From Microcella alkaliphila (GTDB lineage Bacteria; Actinomycetota; Actinomycetes; Actinomycetales; Microbacteriaceae): a stretch of DNA of 63,140 nucleotides. Under the pieces are notes generated by a model. That model searched no databases. It was not told the origin of the DNA and worked only from the letters and a program-made list of their open reading frames with translations. Every line of letters starts with the position of its first letter. Position 1 is the stretch's first letter. The stretch spans positions 1 to 63,140 of the forward strand of contig NZ_SGXT01000020.1 in NCBI RefSeq assembly GCF_004216855.1, in the 5' to 3' direction. Both the position numbers and the translations under genes were made by a program. Below, piece after piece: positions 7,811 through 16,746 of the stretch.

Positions 7811-8254
7811 TCAGATCTCCTTCTCATAGGTGACCCAGGTGGTGCGGGTCGCCACCCGGTCGTACACGCGTTGTGCGCGTTCGTTGTCGACGGCCGTGAT
7901 CCAGCGCAGGGTTACGCCGCCGTGGCGGGCCGCGTGCTCGCTGATCGCCGCGATCAGGGCCGTTCCGATTCCCTGACCCCGTGCATCCGGGCCGGTGAAT
8001 AGGTCGTCAAGGTACCAGCCAGGCCCCGCGGTGAACGTGTCGGGCTGCTCGCGCACGTGGGCGAACCCGACGATCATGCCCGCGTCGTCTTCGGCCACGA
8101 AACAGAGCATCGGATGCTCGGGGTCGCGAATCCACGCCCACACGCCATCGAGAACGCTCGCCGGGAAGTCGGTTTCGTAGAAGACGCCGTACGCGGTGAA
8201 CAGTTCGCGCCACCGCGCGTGATCACCGTCGTCGATCGGCCGCACCTGCACCAT
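7811..8254 (-). CDS. GNAT family N-acetyltransferase
   Basis: 147 residues, a single GNAT domain. Visible motifs are VRPIDDGDHARWRELF at the start, the central beta strand GFAHVREQ, then the acetyl-CoA loop FTGPDARGQGIGTALI (Q-G-x-G-x-A) and the C-terminal WITAVDNERAQRVYDR signature. It transfers an acetyl group to an amine; the substrate is unknown. The downstream 82-aa gene is in the same operon. Confidence 0.88.
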   Translation of the reverse strand: MVQVRPIDDGDHARWRELFTAYGVFYETDFPASVLDGVWAWIRDPEHPMLCFVAEDDAGMIVGFAHVREQPDTFTAGPGWYLDDLFTGPDARGQGIGTALIAAISEHAARHGGVTLRWITAVDNERAQRVYDRVATRTTWVTYEKEI

Positions 8255-8308
8255 CGCACCAGTGTGGCAAAGGTGCGCGTCCCGCCGCCAGCAGATGTCA
8301 GGCGGCGG

Positions 8309-10897
8309 TCAGCTCGTCGGCAGCTCGCCCAGCTCGATCGACACGACCGCGATCTCGTCGGCCTCCGTCAGCTCCAGCTCGGCGATGCGCCCCACAGCCT
8401 TCAGGTCGTCCGCGGCGAACGACAGCAGCGCGGGGGCGGCGAGCACGGCCCGAGTCACGGGCGTCTTCTGCGAGGCCTTCGCGTCGGTCTTCGCCCGGCG
8501 CACACCGATCAGAGCCTGCGACACGAGCGCGAGCAGCCCGCCGTGTTGTGCGTCGACACCGATCTCGTCGACGGTCGGCCACGCGGCGGTGTGCACGCTG
8601 CCGTCGTGCGTCCAGCTCCAGACCTCCTCGGTCGCGAACGGCAGCACGGGGGCGAAGAGGCGCAGCATGACGTCGATCGCGAGGCGGAGGGCCGCGACGG
8701 CGCTCGCCTGACCAGCCTCGCCCTGCGAGCCGTAGGCACGCTCCTTGACGAGTTCGAGGTAGTCGTCGCAGAACGTCCAGAAGAATTGCTCGGTGACCTC
8801 GAGCGCCCGGGCGTGGTCATAGCCGTCGTACGCGGCGGTCGCGGTCTGGACGACCTCCGACAGAGTCGCGAGCATGTCGATGTCGAGCGGTTCGGTGACA
8901 GCAGCGCTACCGGCCTCGGCCGCCGCGGGTGCGGGGAACGAGTAGACGAACTTCGCCGCGTTCAGCACCTTGATCGCGAGGCGCCGGCCGATCTTCATCT
9001 GCTTCGGGTTCTGCGGGTCGAATGCCGCGTCGGTGCCGAGGCGCGAGCTGGCCGCCCAGTATCGGACGGCGTCCGAGCCGTGCGACTCGAGCATCGCGGC
9101 GGGGGTGACGACGTTGCCCTTCGATTTCGACATCTTCTTGCGGTCGGGGTCGACGATGAAGCCCGAGATGCCGGCGTTCGTCCACGGCACCGTGCCGTGC
9201 TCGAGCTCGGCGCGCAGCATGGTCGAGAACAGCCAGGTGCGAATGATGTCTTGGCCCTGGCTGCGCAGGTCGTAGGGGAACACCAGGTCGAACAGGGCCG
9301 GGTCTTCTTCCCAGCGACCGGCGATCTGCGGCGTGAGGCTCGAGGTGGCCCAGGTGTCCATGATGTCGACCTCGCCGACGAAGCCGTTCGGCTCACCGCG
9401 CTGGGCCTCGTCGAAGCCCGGCGCCGGCATCGACGACGGGTCGACCGGCAGCTGGTCTTCGGTCGGCACGATCGGCTCGCCCGTGATTTCGCCGTTCTCG
9501 TCGAGGTGATACCAGACGGGAATCGGCACGCCGAAGAAGCGTTGACGCGAGATCAGCCAGTCGCCCGAGAGCCCGCCGACCCAGTTCTCGTAGCGCACGC
9601 GCATGAAGTCGGGGTGGAAGGCGACCTGCGTGCCGCGTTCGATGAGGCGCGCGTTCAGTGCCTCGTCGCGGGCGCCGTTCGTGATGTACCACTGGCGGGT
9701 GGTGACGATCTCGAGCGGCTTGTCGCCCTTCTCGAAGAACTTCACGGGGTGCGTGATCGCCCGCGGCTCACCGTGCAGGTCACCGGACTCGGTCAGCAGC
9801 TCGACCATGCGCGCCTTCGCGCTGAACACGGTCTTGCCGGCAATCTCGGCGTACACCTCAGCCGCGGCGCCCTCGACGCCGGGAGGCGGGTCGGCGAGGA
9901 TACGGCCGTCCTTGCCGAGAATCGGGCGGGTCGCGAGGTCGAGCTCGCGCCACCAGATGACGTCGGTCACGTCGCCGAAGGTGCAGACCATGGCGATGCC
10001 GGAGCCCTTGTCTTGCTGCGCGAGCCGGTGCGCGACGACCGGAACCTCGACGCCGAAAAGCGGGGTGCGAACGGTCGTGCCGAAGTAGGGCTGGTAGCGC
10101 TCGTCATCGGGATGCGCGACGAGCGCCACGCACGCAGCAATTAGTTCCGGCCGGGTCGTCTCGATCTCGATCGTGCCGCCGTCGGGCGTGTGGAACGAGA
10201 CCCGGTGGTAGGCGCCCGGCATCTCTTTGTCTTCGAGCTCGGCCTGGGCAACCGCCGTGCGGAAGGTCACGTCCCACAGCGTCGGGGCATCGGACTGGTA
10301 CGCCTCGCCGCGCGAGAGGTTGCGCAGGAAGGCGCGCTGGGCGGCGCGCTGCGCCTCGTCGCCGATCGTGCGGTAGGTGAGCGACCAGTCGACGCTGAGG
10401 CCGAGGGCCCGCCACAGGTCTTCAAACTGCTTCTCGTCTTCGACGGTGAGCTTCTCGCACAGCTCGATGAAGTTGCGGCGGCTGACCGGAACCTGGTCGG
10501 CGGCCTTCGACGACTTATTGTCGCCACCCTCGAACGGCGGCGTGAAGTCGGGGTCGTAGGGCAGCGACGGGTCGCAGCGCACGCCGTAGTAGTTCTGCAC
10601 CCGGCGCTCGGTGGGCAGCCCGTTGTCGTCCCAGCCCATCGGATAGAACAGGTGCTTGCCGCGCATGCGCTGGTAGCGGGCGGCGAGGTCCATGTGGGTG
10701 TAGCTGAAGACGTGCCCGATGTGCAGCGAGCCCGAGGCGGTCGGCGGGGGAGTGTCGACGGCGTAGACGGACGACTTGCCAGCGGCCTCGGCGGCGGCGC
10801 GATCAAAGCGGTACGTGCCCTGAGCCTCCCAGGCCTCACCCCACTTCGCTTCGAGTCCTTCGAGGGCGGGCTTGTCGGGCAGGGCGGCGTGGCTCAT
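8309..10897 (-). CDS. valS: Valyl-tRNA synthetase
   Basis: 862 residues from the ATG at 10897, which gives the family-typical beginning KPALEGLEAKW; a longer ORF runs upstream to 11110 but has no such support. Class I signature HIGH is at 59-62 and KMSKS at 588-592. The editing domain, Rossmann fold and anticodon-binding domain follow in the usual order. The enzyme charges tRNA-Val. The 218 bp before it, shared with the divergent mod gene, holds no other gene. No T-box is visible in front of valS. Confidence 0.96.
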   Translation of the reverse strand: MSHAALPDKPALEGLEAKWGEAWEAQGTYRFDRAAAEAAGKSSVYAVDTPPPTASGSLHIGHVFSYTHMDLAARYQRMRGKHLFYPMGWDDNGLPTERRVQNYYGVRCDPSLPYDPDFTPPFEGGDNKSSKAADQVPVSRRNFIELCEKLTVEDEKQFEDLWRALGLSVDWSLTYRTIGDEAQRAAQRAFLRNLSRGEAYQSDAPTLWDVTFRTAVAQAELEDKEMPGAYHRVSFHTPDGGTIEIETTRPELIAACVALVAHPDDERYQPYFGTTVRTPLFGVEVPVVAHRLAQQDKGSGIAMVCTFGDVTDVIWWRELDLATRPILGKDGRILADPPPGVEGAAAEVYAEIAGKTVFSAKARMVELLTESGDLHGEPRAITHPVKFFEKGDKPLEIVTTRQWYITNGARDEALNARLIERGTQVAFHPDFMRVRYENWVGGLSGDWLISRQRFFGVPIPVWYHLDENGEITGEPIVPTEDQLPVDPSSMPAPGFDEAQRGEPNGFVGEVDIMDTWATSSLTPQIAGRWEEDPALFDLVFPYDLRSQGQDIIRTWLFSTMLRAELEHGTVPWTNAGISGFIVDPDRKKMSKSKGNVVTPAAMLESHGSDAVRYWAASSRLGTDAAFDPQNPKQMKIGRRLAIKVLNAAKFVYSFPAPAAAEAGSAAVTEPLDIDMLATLSEVVQTATAAYDGYDHARALEVTEQFFWTFCDDYLELVKERAYGSQGEAGQASAVAALRLAIDVMLRLFAPVLPFATEEVWSWTHDGSVHTAAWPTVDEIGVDAQHGGLLALVSQALIGVRRAKTDAKASQKTPVTRAVLAAPALLSFAADDLKAVGRIAELELTEADEIAVVSIELGELPTS

Positions 10898-11115
10898 CGA
10901 GGTTCTCGCTTCGTATGGGCGGCACCGTGTCAGAAGGTAAGGGTGCCTGGGTGTGAGGTCGGCGTTCAGTGTACCGGCGCGCATGCGGGCAGAACCTTCA
11001 ACTGACTTGCCTCTATTGGGCCTCTCCGATCGTCTGCACTGTCTGTGACGCCCGATACTGTGAGGTCGAGCCCCCGGGTGGCGTAGCCGCCCCTCGCAGT
11101 GAAGGAACACTATTT

Positions 11116-12750
11116 GTGACTGGTCGCCTTACCCTCACCTGGGCCAACAAGGATCGTGCCCTGCTGTCGCACGGAGAGTCGGGCTACGAGTGGGTCGACC
11201 GCGACGACCCGCGGGCGCGGGAGGTGCGGCTGCTCGACGAGATCGGTCGCGTCGGCGAGGTCGCGGGCGACACGAGCGACAACCTTCTGATTCGCGGCGA
11301 TTCGCTGGATGCTCTCCGCGCGCTCGTCCACACCCCCGAGCTCGCCGCCGAGTACCGGGGCAAGGTCAAGCTCGTATACATCGACCCGCCGTTCAACACC
11401 GGCCAGGCATTCAAGCACTACGACGACTCGCTCGAGCACTCGGTGTGGCTCGGCATGATGCGCGAGCGCCTTGTGCTCATTAAGGAGCTGCTGTCACCGG
11501 AGGGCTCCGTTTGGGTCCACCTCGACGACGCTGAGATGGCCTACTGCAAGGTGCTCATGGACGAGATCTTTGGGCGGCAGAGCTTCGTGGCAAGTTTTGT
11601 GTGGCAAAAGGCGGATAGCCCTTCATCGAACAACGTTCCCCTCGCGAGTTACCACGACTTCATCCTCGTGTACGGCGCCGGTGAGCGGACGTTCCGTGCC
11701 TCCGCGATGGAAGATCCTGCGGTGCTCGATGCATTTCCTGGAGTGTCAGACGATGGCGTTCGCTTTCGGGACAGGTTGCTTCGCAAGAACGGGAAAGCGA
11801 GCCTTCGCACTGAGCGACCCAGTATGTGGTTTCCGATTCAAGCACCGGACGGTGAAGTCGTCTTCCCAATTGACGATGATGGAGTTGAGAGGCGCTGGGC
11901 ATACAGCGCGGACTCTGTTGCGTCGTTGCTCGCGTCCAACGAGATCATCTGGAAACGCCGTCCCAAGCGCGGCGGCGGCGAACAGTGGGTGCCGTACACG
12001 CGCGAATTCGCCCCCGAGACTCCAACTCGGCCTTGGCCGACACTTTGGTCGGATGTCTTAATGAACCGACAAGCAAAGGCGCAGGTCAAGAAGATCGTTC
12101 AAGGCGTGGCGACCTTTGACACTCCGAAGCCAGAGCAACTCCTGGAAAGGGTGATCAAGATCAGTACGGGCCCGGGTGACGTAGTCCTGGACTGCTTCGC
12201 GGGGTCTGGGACAACCGCCGCAGTCGCGCAAAAGATGGGTCGCCGCTGGGTCACGGTCGAGTTGAGCGAGAGCACCGCCGACACCTTCACCAAGCCTCGC
12301 TTGACCAAGGTGGTCGCGGGCGAAGATCCGGGAGGCATAACCGAAGCCGCTGGCTGGTCGGGAGGCGGTGGCTTCCGCGACCTTCGCATCGCGCCGAGCG
12401 CTTGGGAGGTACACACGGCTGAAGGTGAACTCGATGTTTACCGCGCTGAATCCGTGAGCACCGAAACGCTAACGAGATCGGTCGCTGCGCAGCTCGGCTA
12501 CCAACTGATCGACGATCCGGTCTTCTCGGGTGCACGCGGACGATCGCGGCTCGCCGTCATCGACGGGGTCGCCGACGCGACGGCCGTGACTGACATCGCG
12601 TCGGTGCTCGCCGAAGGCCAGACGGCGCTAGTCGCAGCGACCTCGGTGACCGACGACGCACAGACCACCCTCCGAGACTTATGCAAGGGCTCGCGCGTCA
12701 TCCGCATACCCCGCGAACTGTTCCCGCGCACGACGGCGGTGACGCGATGA
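11116..12750 (+). CDS. mod: Type III restriction-modification system, DNA methyltransferase subunit
   Basis: 544 residues from a GTG at 11116, which has GAAGGA nine bases before it. Motif IV DPPFNTG is at 90-96 and the S-adenosylmethionine motif FAGSG at 361-365, an order (IV before I) typical of beta-class N6-adenine or N4-cytosine methyltransferases such as type III Mod. Residues about 150-345 would be the target recognition region; its DNA (about 11580-12160) has visibly lower GC and different codon choice from the flanks. The ATGA overlap with res shows coupled synthesis. Mod methylates host DNA and guides the Mod-Res complex. Confidence 0.88.
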   Translation: MTGRLTLTWANKDRALLSHGESGYEWVDRDDPRAREVRLLDEIGRVGEVAGDTSDNLLIRGDSLDALRALVHTPELAAEYRGKVKLVYIDPPFNTGQAFKHYDDSLEHSVWLGMMRERLVLIKELLSPEGSVWVHLDDAEMAYCKVLMDEIFGRQSFVASFVWQKADSPSSNNVPLASYHDFILVYGAGERTFRASAMEDPAVLDAFPGVSDDGVRFRDRLLRKNGKASLRTERPSMWFPIQAPDGEVVFPIDDDGVERRWAYSADSVASLLASNEIIWKRRPKRGGGEQWVPYTREFAPETPTRPWPTLWSDVLMNRQAKAQVKKIVQGVATFDTPKPEQLLERVIKISTGPGDVVLDCFAGSGTTAAVAQKMGRRWVTVELSESTADTFTKPRLTKVVAGEDPGGITEAAGWSGGGGFRDLRIAPSAWEVHTAEGELDVYRAESVSTETLTRSVAAQLGYQLIDDPVFSGARGRSRLAVIDGVADATAVTDIASVLAEGQTALVAATSVTDDAQTTLRDLCKGSRVIRIPRELFPRTTAVTR

Positions 12751-15179
12751 CCTGGATCGCCTACGACGAATACCTTGTCGACGAGATCACCACGTGCATG
12801 GATCTCCGCAAGCCCAACGCGGTGGCGCTCGGTGCTGTCGCGGAGGCGATCGAGGAGGGCGATGGTGCGGAGGTTGTATGCGACCTCGCCACTGGCGTCG
12901 GAAAGACCTACCTCGCGGGGGGGCTGATCGAGTACCTGGCCCGTAACGGAGTGCGCAATATGCTGTTTGTCACGCCCGGTACGACCATCTACGAGAAGAC
13001 GATCGCCAACTTCACCCCGGGCAGTCGCAAGTACGTGGCCGGCGCAACCATCGAGCCGCTGCTCATTACGGCCGAGAACTTTGCCCGCGGACAGGTCGGC
13101 GATGCCCTTCACGACGCCGCAACGCTGAAGCTGTTCGTGTTTAACGTGCAGCAACTCATCAAGCCGACCGCGAACACCAGCCGCAAGGTGCGCGCCGACG
13201 ACGAGTTCATCGGTGACAGCCTCTACCACCACCTTCGAGCCGCCAAGGACCTGGTGATCATCGCCGACGAGCACCACGTCTACCGCAGCAGCGCCGCCGC
13301 GTTCAGCGCCGCGATTCGCGACCTGTCGCCCCGCGCGCTCGTCGGCCTGACGGCCACTCCCGACCCCGCCGACCTCGACAAGGTCATCTACCGCTACAGC
13401 CTTGCTGAGGCGATCGCTGACCGCCTCGTGAAGGTGCCGGTTGTCGTATATCGGCAAGACGGGCTTAAGGACATCGACACACAGTTAGCCGACGCTGCGC
13501 ACCTGCGCGCCCTGCGCGAGCCGGCGTGGCACGCCTACGCCGATCAGGCTGGTCGCGAACGTGTGTCGCCCGTGCTCTTTGTGGTCTGCCAGACCATTGA
13601 AGACGCCAGCCTCGTCGCCGAGAAGTTGACCGTGCACCTCCCCGACGAGGGTCAGGTCTTGCTCGTCACCTCTCAGTCGAGCGACACGGCCCTGGCCGCT
13701 CTCGCCGACGTTGAGAAGCCGGAATCTCCGGTGCGGGCCATCGTCAGCGTCGACAAACTGAAGGAAGGCTGGGATGTCAAGAACATCGGCGTGATCGTCG
13801 GCCATCGCGCTCTCGCCTCCCAGACCCTCACCGAGCAGATCCTCGGCCGAGGGCTCCGTCTGCCCTTCGGTGAACGCACCGGAATCGCCGCCGTCGACCA
13901 CGTCGACGTCGTTGCCCACGAGAGCTACACGCAGCTGCTGCGCAGCAAAGACTCCCTGCTGGAGCGCGTCGCGACCGTTGCTCCGACAGGCGCTGGGCTC
14001 GCCGGGTCGACGACCGCGGCACCGGTCACGGTCGAGATGCCGGACGGTGTGATCCGTGTGACACCCGGCGCAATCGCCGATGGTTCAGGCGCCGCAACGC
14101 CTGGTGACCACCTGGGGGGGCTGAGTGAAGCCGATCTCCTGATCGTGCAGCCGATCGACGCGAGCGCCGAGGCTCTCAACCGAGACGCCGAAGTACTCGG
14201 GCAACACCTTCCGGCCGTACCGGGACGCCCGCGGATCGTCTTCCCGCGTCGCGATCGCGAACTTCAGCCCATTCCCTTCAGCCTCGAGCGCGTCAGTCTT
14301 GGCGATGTGCGCGTTGCCGCCCAGCAATACCGCGTCAACTACGAGGTCTCGCTGCAAGGCCAGGCAATCGTGGCCGAGCGCGACCTCGAGAACGAAGTCA
14401 ACGTCACGACGCAGGCCGTCGAAGGCGTGACAGCGACACAGAACTACGTCACAGCGGCCGCCGTGCGTCACGACCTCGTGCGCCGGATCATGGATCTCGG
14501 CCTTGTGCCGCAACAGCTTACGGAGAAGCTTCACGCGGAGTCGATCGCGGACGAGTTTCTCGGAGCCGCAGGAGTCACTGACGCGGAAGTGGAGAACTGG
14601 ACTCTCCAGAGGGCTGCTCAAGCGACGGCTGCGATCGCGGCCCTTGTTCGTGCAGCCTATGACCGCAACGATCGCCAGCCAGCGTTCCGCTGGAACCCCG
14701 TCGAGCTACTGCAGCCCCGCGTGCAGCCGTCGGTCGTCCATCCCTGGTACTCCGAGTTTGTTGTGGGTCAGTGGTACGGCGAGTGGTCCAAGTCGGCCGA
14801 GGCTGCCGCGTCGTTCGACTCGAAGACCGCAGAATTTGCCTTCGCCACGCTCATCGACCAGAGCGACGGTGTCGCGTGGTGGCTGCGTCTGTACCAGCCT
14901 GATGGTGCGTACATCACGCGGATGCCCTCGGGCAGGTACTACCCCGATTTCATCGTCATAGACGATGAGGGGGTCCACTGGCTCGTGGAAACCAAATCTG
15001 ACGCCGCCGCGGCCAATGACCTTGACGTTGCAGCAAAGAAGCGTGCAGCCGAAGACTGGGCCGTTGAGGTAAACGACTCTCGAAGCTTCGGAACGTGGCG
15101 CTACGCCCTCATCACTGAATCTCACATCCGGGCAGCGCCAAACTGGCGGGCGCTACTCCATGAAGCCGGAGCGGATTAG
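12747..15179 (+). CDS. res: Type III restriction-modification system, Res helicase-endonuclease subunit
   Basis: 810 residues. An SF2 helicase core begins with Walker A ATGVGKT at 48-54 and Walker B DEHH at 174-177, then SLTATPD-like VGLTATPD and the arginine-finger region EQILGRGLRLP. A C-terminal PD-(D/E)xK nuclease is visible: P733-D734, then E748-x-K750. The protein is shorter than the roughly 970-residue EcoP15I Res. It would cut unmethylated DNA with Mod after ATP hydrolysis. Its start overlaps the mod stop. Convergent with the MHS transporter across a strong hairpin. Confidence 0.87.
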   Translation: MTWIAYDEYLVDEITTCMDLRKPNAVALGAVAEAIEEGDGAEVVCDLATGVGKTYLAGGLIEYLARNGVRNMLFVTPGTTIYEKTIANFTPGSRKYVAGATIEPLLITAENFARGQVGDALHDAATLKLFVFNVQQLIKPTANTSRKVRADDEFIGDSLYHHLRAAKDLVIIADEHHVYRSSAAAFSAAIRDLSPRALVGLTATPDPADLDKVIYRYSLAEAIADRLVKVPVVVYRQDGLKDIDTQLADAAHLRALREPAWHAYADQAGRERVSPVLFVVCQTIEDASLVAEKLTVHLPDEGQVLLVTSQSSDTALAALADVEKPESPVRAIVSVDKLKEGWDVKNIGVIVGHRALASQTLTEQILGRGLRLPFGERTGIAAVDHVDVVAHESYTQLLRSKDSLLERVATVAPTGAGLAGSTTAAPVTVEMPDGVIRVTPGAIADGSGAATPGDHLGGLSEADLLIVQPIDASAEALNRDAEVLGQHLPAVPGRPRIVFPRRDRELQPIPFSLERVSLGDVRVAAQQYRVNYEVSLQGQAIVAERDLENEVNVTTQAVEGVTATQNYVTAAAVRHDLVRRIMDLGLVPQQLTEKLHAESIADEFLGAAGVTDAEVENWTLQRAAQATAAIAALVRAAYDRNDRQPAFRWNPVELLQPRVQPSVVHPWYSEFVVGQWYGEWSKSAEAAASFDSKTAEFAFATLIDQSDGVAWWLRLYQPDGAYITRMPSGRYYPDFIVIDDEGVHWLVETKSDAAAANDLDVAAKKRAAEDWAVEVNDSRSFGTWRYALITESHIRAAPNWRALLHEAGAD

Positions 15180-15199
15180 ACGTCGTAGAAGGCTGACTT

Positions 15200-15237
15200 G
15201 GGGTGGTCGACGAGCGGGCACGCGCGTCGACCACCCC
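15200..15237. terminator. Hairpin terminator between res and the MHS transporter
   Basis: Perfect 12-bp stem GGGGTGGTCGAC / GTCGACCACCCC with a 14-base loop, between converging genes. There is no clear T tract on either side, but the position suits two-way termination. Confidence 0.65.
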
Positions 15238-15243
15238 GCACTC

Positions 15244-16644
15244 TCAGGGAGTGCTTTCGGCCGCGGCAGGGATGCGCGAGGCGGCCGGATCGTCCTCGTC
15301 GCGGTCCACGCGCATCCGGATCGCGATGAGGGCGCTCACCAGCGTGATCGCGCTCATCGCGGCGAGCACGACGCCGGGGTGCCACCAGGCGTTGCCCGAC
15401 AATTCGCCGATCGTGAGCGTCAGCGCCGGTACGAAGCCCGACACGACGGCGGCCAGCGAGTACGCGAAGCCGAGCGCAGAGTAGCGGTAGCGCTCGTCGA
15501 ACAGCTCGGTGAAGATGCCGCCGAGGGCCGCCCAGCTCATCGTGGGCAGGATTCCGCCGATCACCATCATCGCCACCAGCACGCCGAAGTTCGCGAACTG
15601 CAGGAAGAAGTAGATGGGGAACGCGACAAGCAGGGTGCCGAGGGCGCCCCACGCGATGACCTGGCCCGAGCCAATGCGGGTCGCCCACGCACCAAACAGC
15701 GGAATCGTGACGAGTTGCAGCAGGCCGCCGATCGTGGTCGCGATCAGCAGTTGGTAGTACTCGAAGCCGAGCTGGGTCACGCCGTAGTTGATCGTGTACG
15801 TGTTCATCAGCGAGTACGAGCCGATGCCGAGCAGGGCGACGCCAACGGCGACGAGGATCGTCACGGGCTGGCGCTTCAGCAGCTCGGCGAGCGGCACGCG
15901 CACCCGCTTGTTGGTCGTCGCGACGGCCTGGAAGACGGGGGTCTCGGTCACGGTGACGCGCAGGTAGAGCGACACGAGCAGCAGCGGAATCGCGGTGAGG
16001 AACGGCAGGCGCCACGCCCACTCGGTGATCTCGTCGTTGGTGAGAGCGAGGGTCAGCCAGATGAAGGCGCCGGCCGACAGGATCGAGCCGATCGGCGAGC
16101 CGAGCTGCGGCATCGCGGCGGCAAACGCGCGCTTCGCGCGGCTCTCGTGTTCGGTCGCGATGAGCACGGCGCCGCCCCACTCGCCGCCGAGCGAGATGCC
16201 CTGCAGGAGGCGCAACACGACGAGGATCGCGGCGCCGAACCAGCCGGCTTGCTCGTAGGTCGGCAGCACGCCGATGAGGCCGGTCGCGACCCCCATGAGG
16301 GTCACCGTGACGATCAGTGTCATGCGTCGACCGAGGCGGTCACCGATGTGACCGAAGATGATCGCGCCCACCGGGCGGATGACGAAGGCGAGCGCGATCG
16401 ACAGGAACGCCGCGAGGGTTCCGCCGAACCCGCCGAGCGGGTCGAAGAACAGCGGGCCGACGAAGAAGGCCGCGAAATACGCGTAGATGTAGAAGTCGTA
16501 GGACTCGAGCGAGGTTCCGACGAGCGACGCCCAGCGCGCGCGGCGCGCGATGCGGGGGTCGGAGGGTGCTGCGAGGTCGCGGGGTGCCGCGGTACTCGCC
16601 GAGGGGGACGTGGTGGGCGCTTTGCCACGTTCGTTATCAGTCAC
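15244..16644 (-). CDS. MFS transporter, metabolite:H+ symporter (MHS) family
   Basis: 466 residues with 12 membrane segments. The segment LESYDFYIYAYFAAFF at the first helix and the loop GHIGDRLGRRMTLI between helices 2 and 3 are typical of MHS proteins (ProP, ShiA, KgtP), which import organic acids or compatible solutes with protons. An N-terminal tail of about 35 Ser/Pro/Ala-rich residues precedes helix 1. Starts with GTG; a TACGCT hexamer nine bases upstream may be a -10. It lies downstream of the rhamnogalacturonan lyase gene on the same strand, but a hairpin separates them. Substrate unknown. Confidence 0.88.
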   Translation of the reverse strand: MTDNERGKAPTTSPSASTAAPRDLAAPSDPRIARRARWASLVGTSLESYDFYIYAYFAAFFVGPLFFDPLGGFGGTLAAFLSIALAFVIRPVGAIIFGHIGDRLGRRMTLIVTVTLMGVATGLIGVLPTYEQAGWFGAAILVVLRLLQGISLGGEWGGAVLIATEHESRAKRAFAAAMPQLGSPIGSILSAGAFIWLTLALTNDEITEWAWRLPFLTAIPLLLVSLYLRVTVTETPVFQAVATTNKRVRVPLAELLKRQPVTILVAVGVALLGIGSYSLMNTYTINYGVTQLGFEYYQLLIATTIGGLLQLVTIPLFGAWATRIGSGQVIAWGALGTLLVAFPIYFFLQFANFGVLVAMMVIGGILPTMSWAALGGIFTELFDERYRYSALGFAYSLAAVVSGFVPALTLTIGELSGNAWWHPGVVLAAMSAITLVSALIAIRMRVDRDEDDPAASRIPAAAESTP

Positions 16645-16691
16645 GAGTAGACGAGCGTAGACGACCGCCGATGTATTCCCGCGCGAACGAA

Positions 16692-16732
16692 CCCGGGGCG
16701 CCCCATGCGGGAACGAACTGGGACGCCCCGGG
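16692..16732 (-). terminator. Hairpin terminator after the rhamnogalacturonan lyase gene
   Basis: Arms 16692-16705 and 16719-16732 pair at 13 of 14 positions (CCCGGGGCGCCCCA with TGGGACGCCCCGGG), 13-base loop. It begins 15 bp past the lyase stop codon on the minus strand and precedes the MHS gene, which suggests separate transcripts. Confidence 0.6.
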
Positions 16733-16746
16733 GGTGGGTGCGGCTG

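Noticed and set aside
8057-10144. 695-codon ORF on the plus strand
   Set aside because: Antisense to valS and the GNAT gene; no recognisable domain.
10898-11115. Possible T-box or other leader before valS or mod
   Set aside because: No GGTGGNACC core and no specifier hairpin found.
15160-16650. 496-codon ORF on the plus strand opposite the MHS transporter
   Set aside because: Shadow rich in Arg, Asp, Glu and His; the opposite strand has 12 clear membrane segments.
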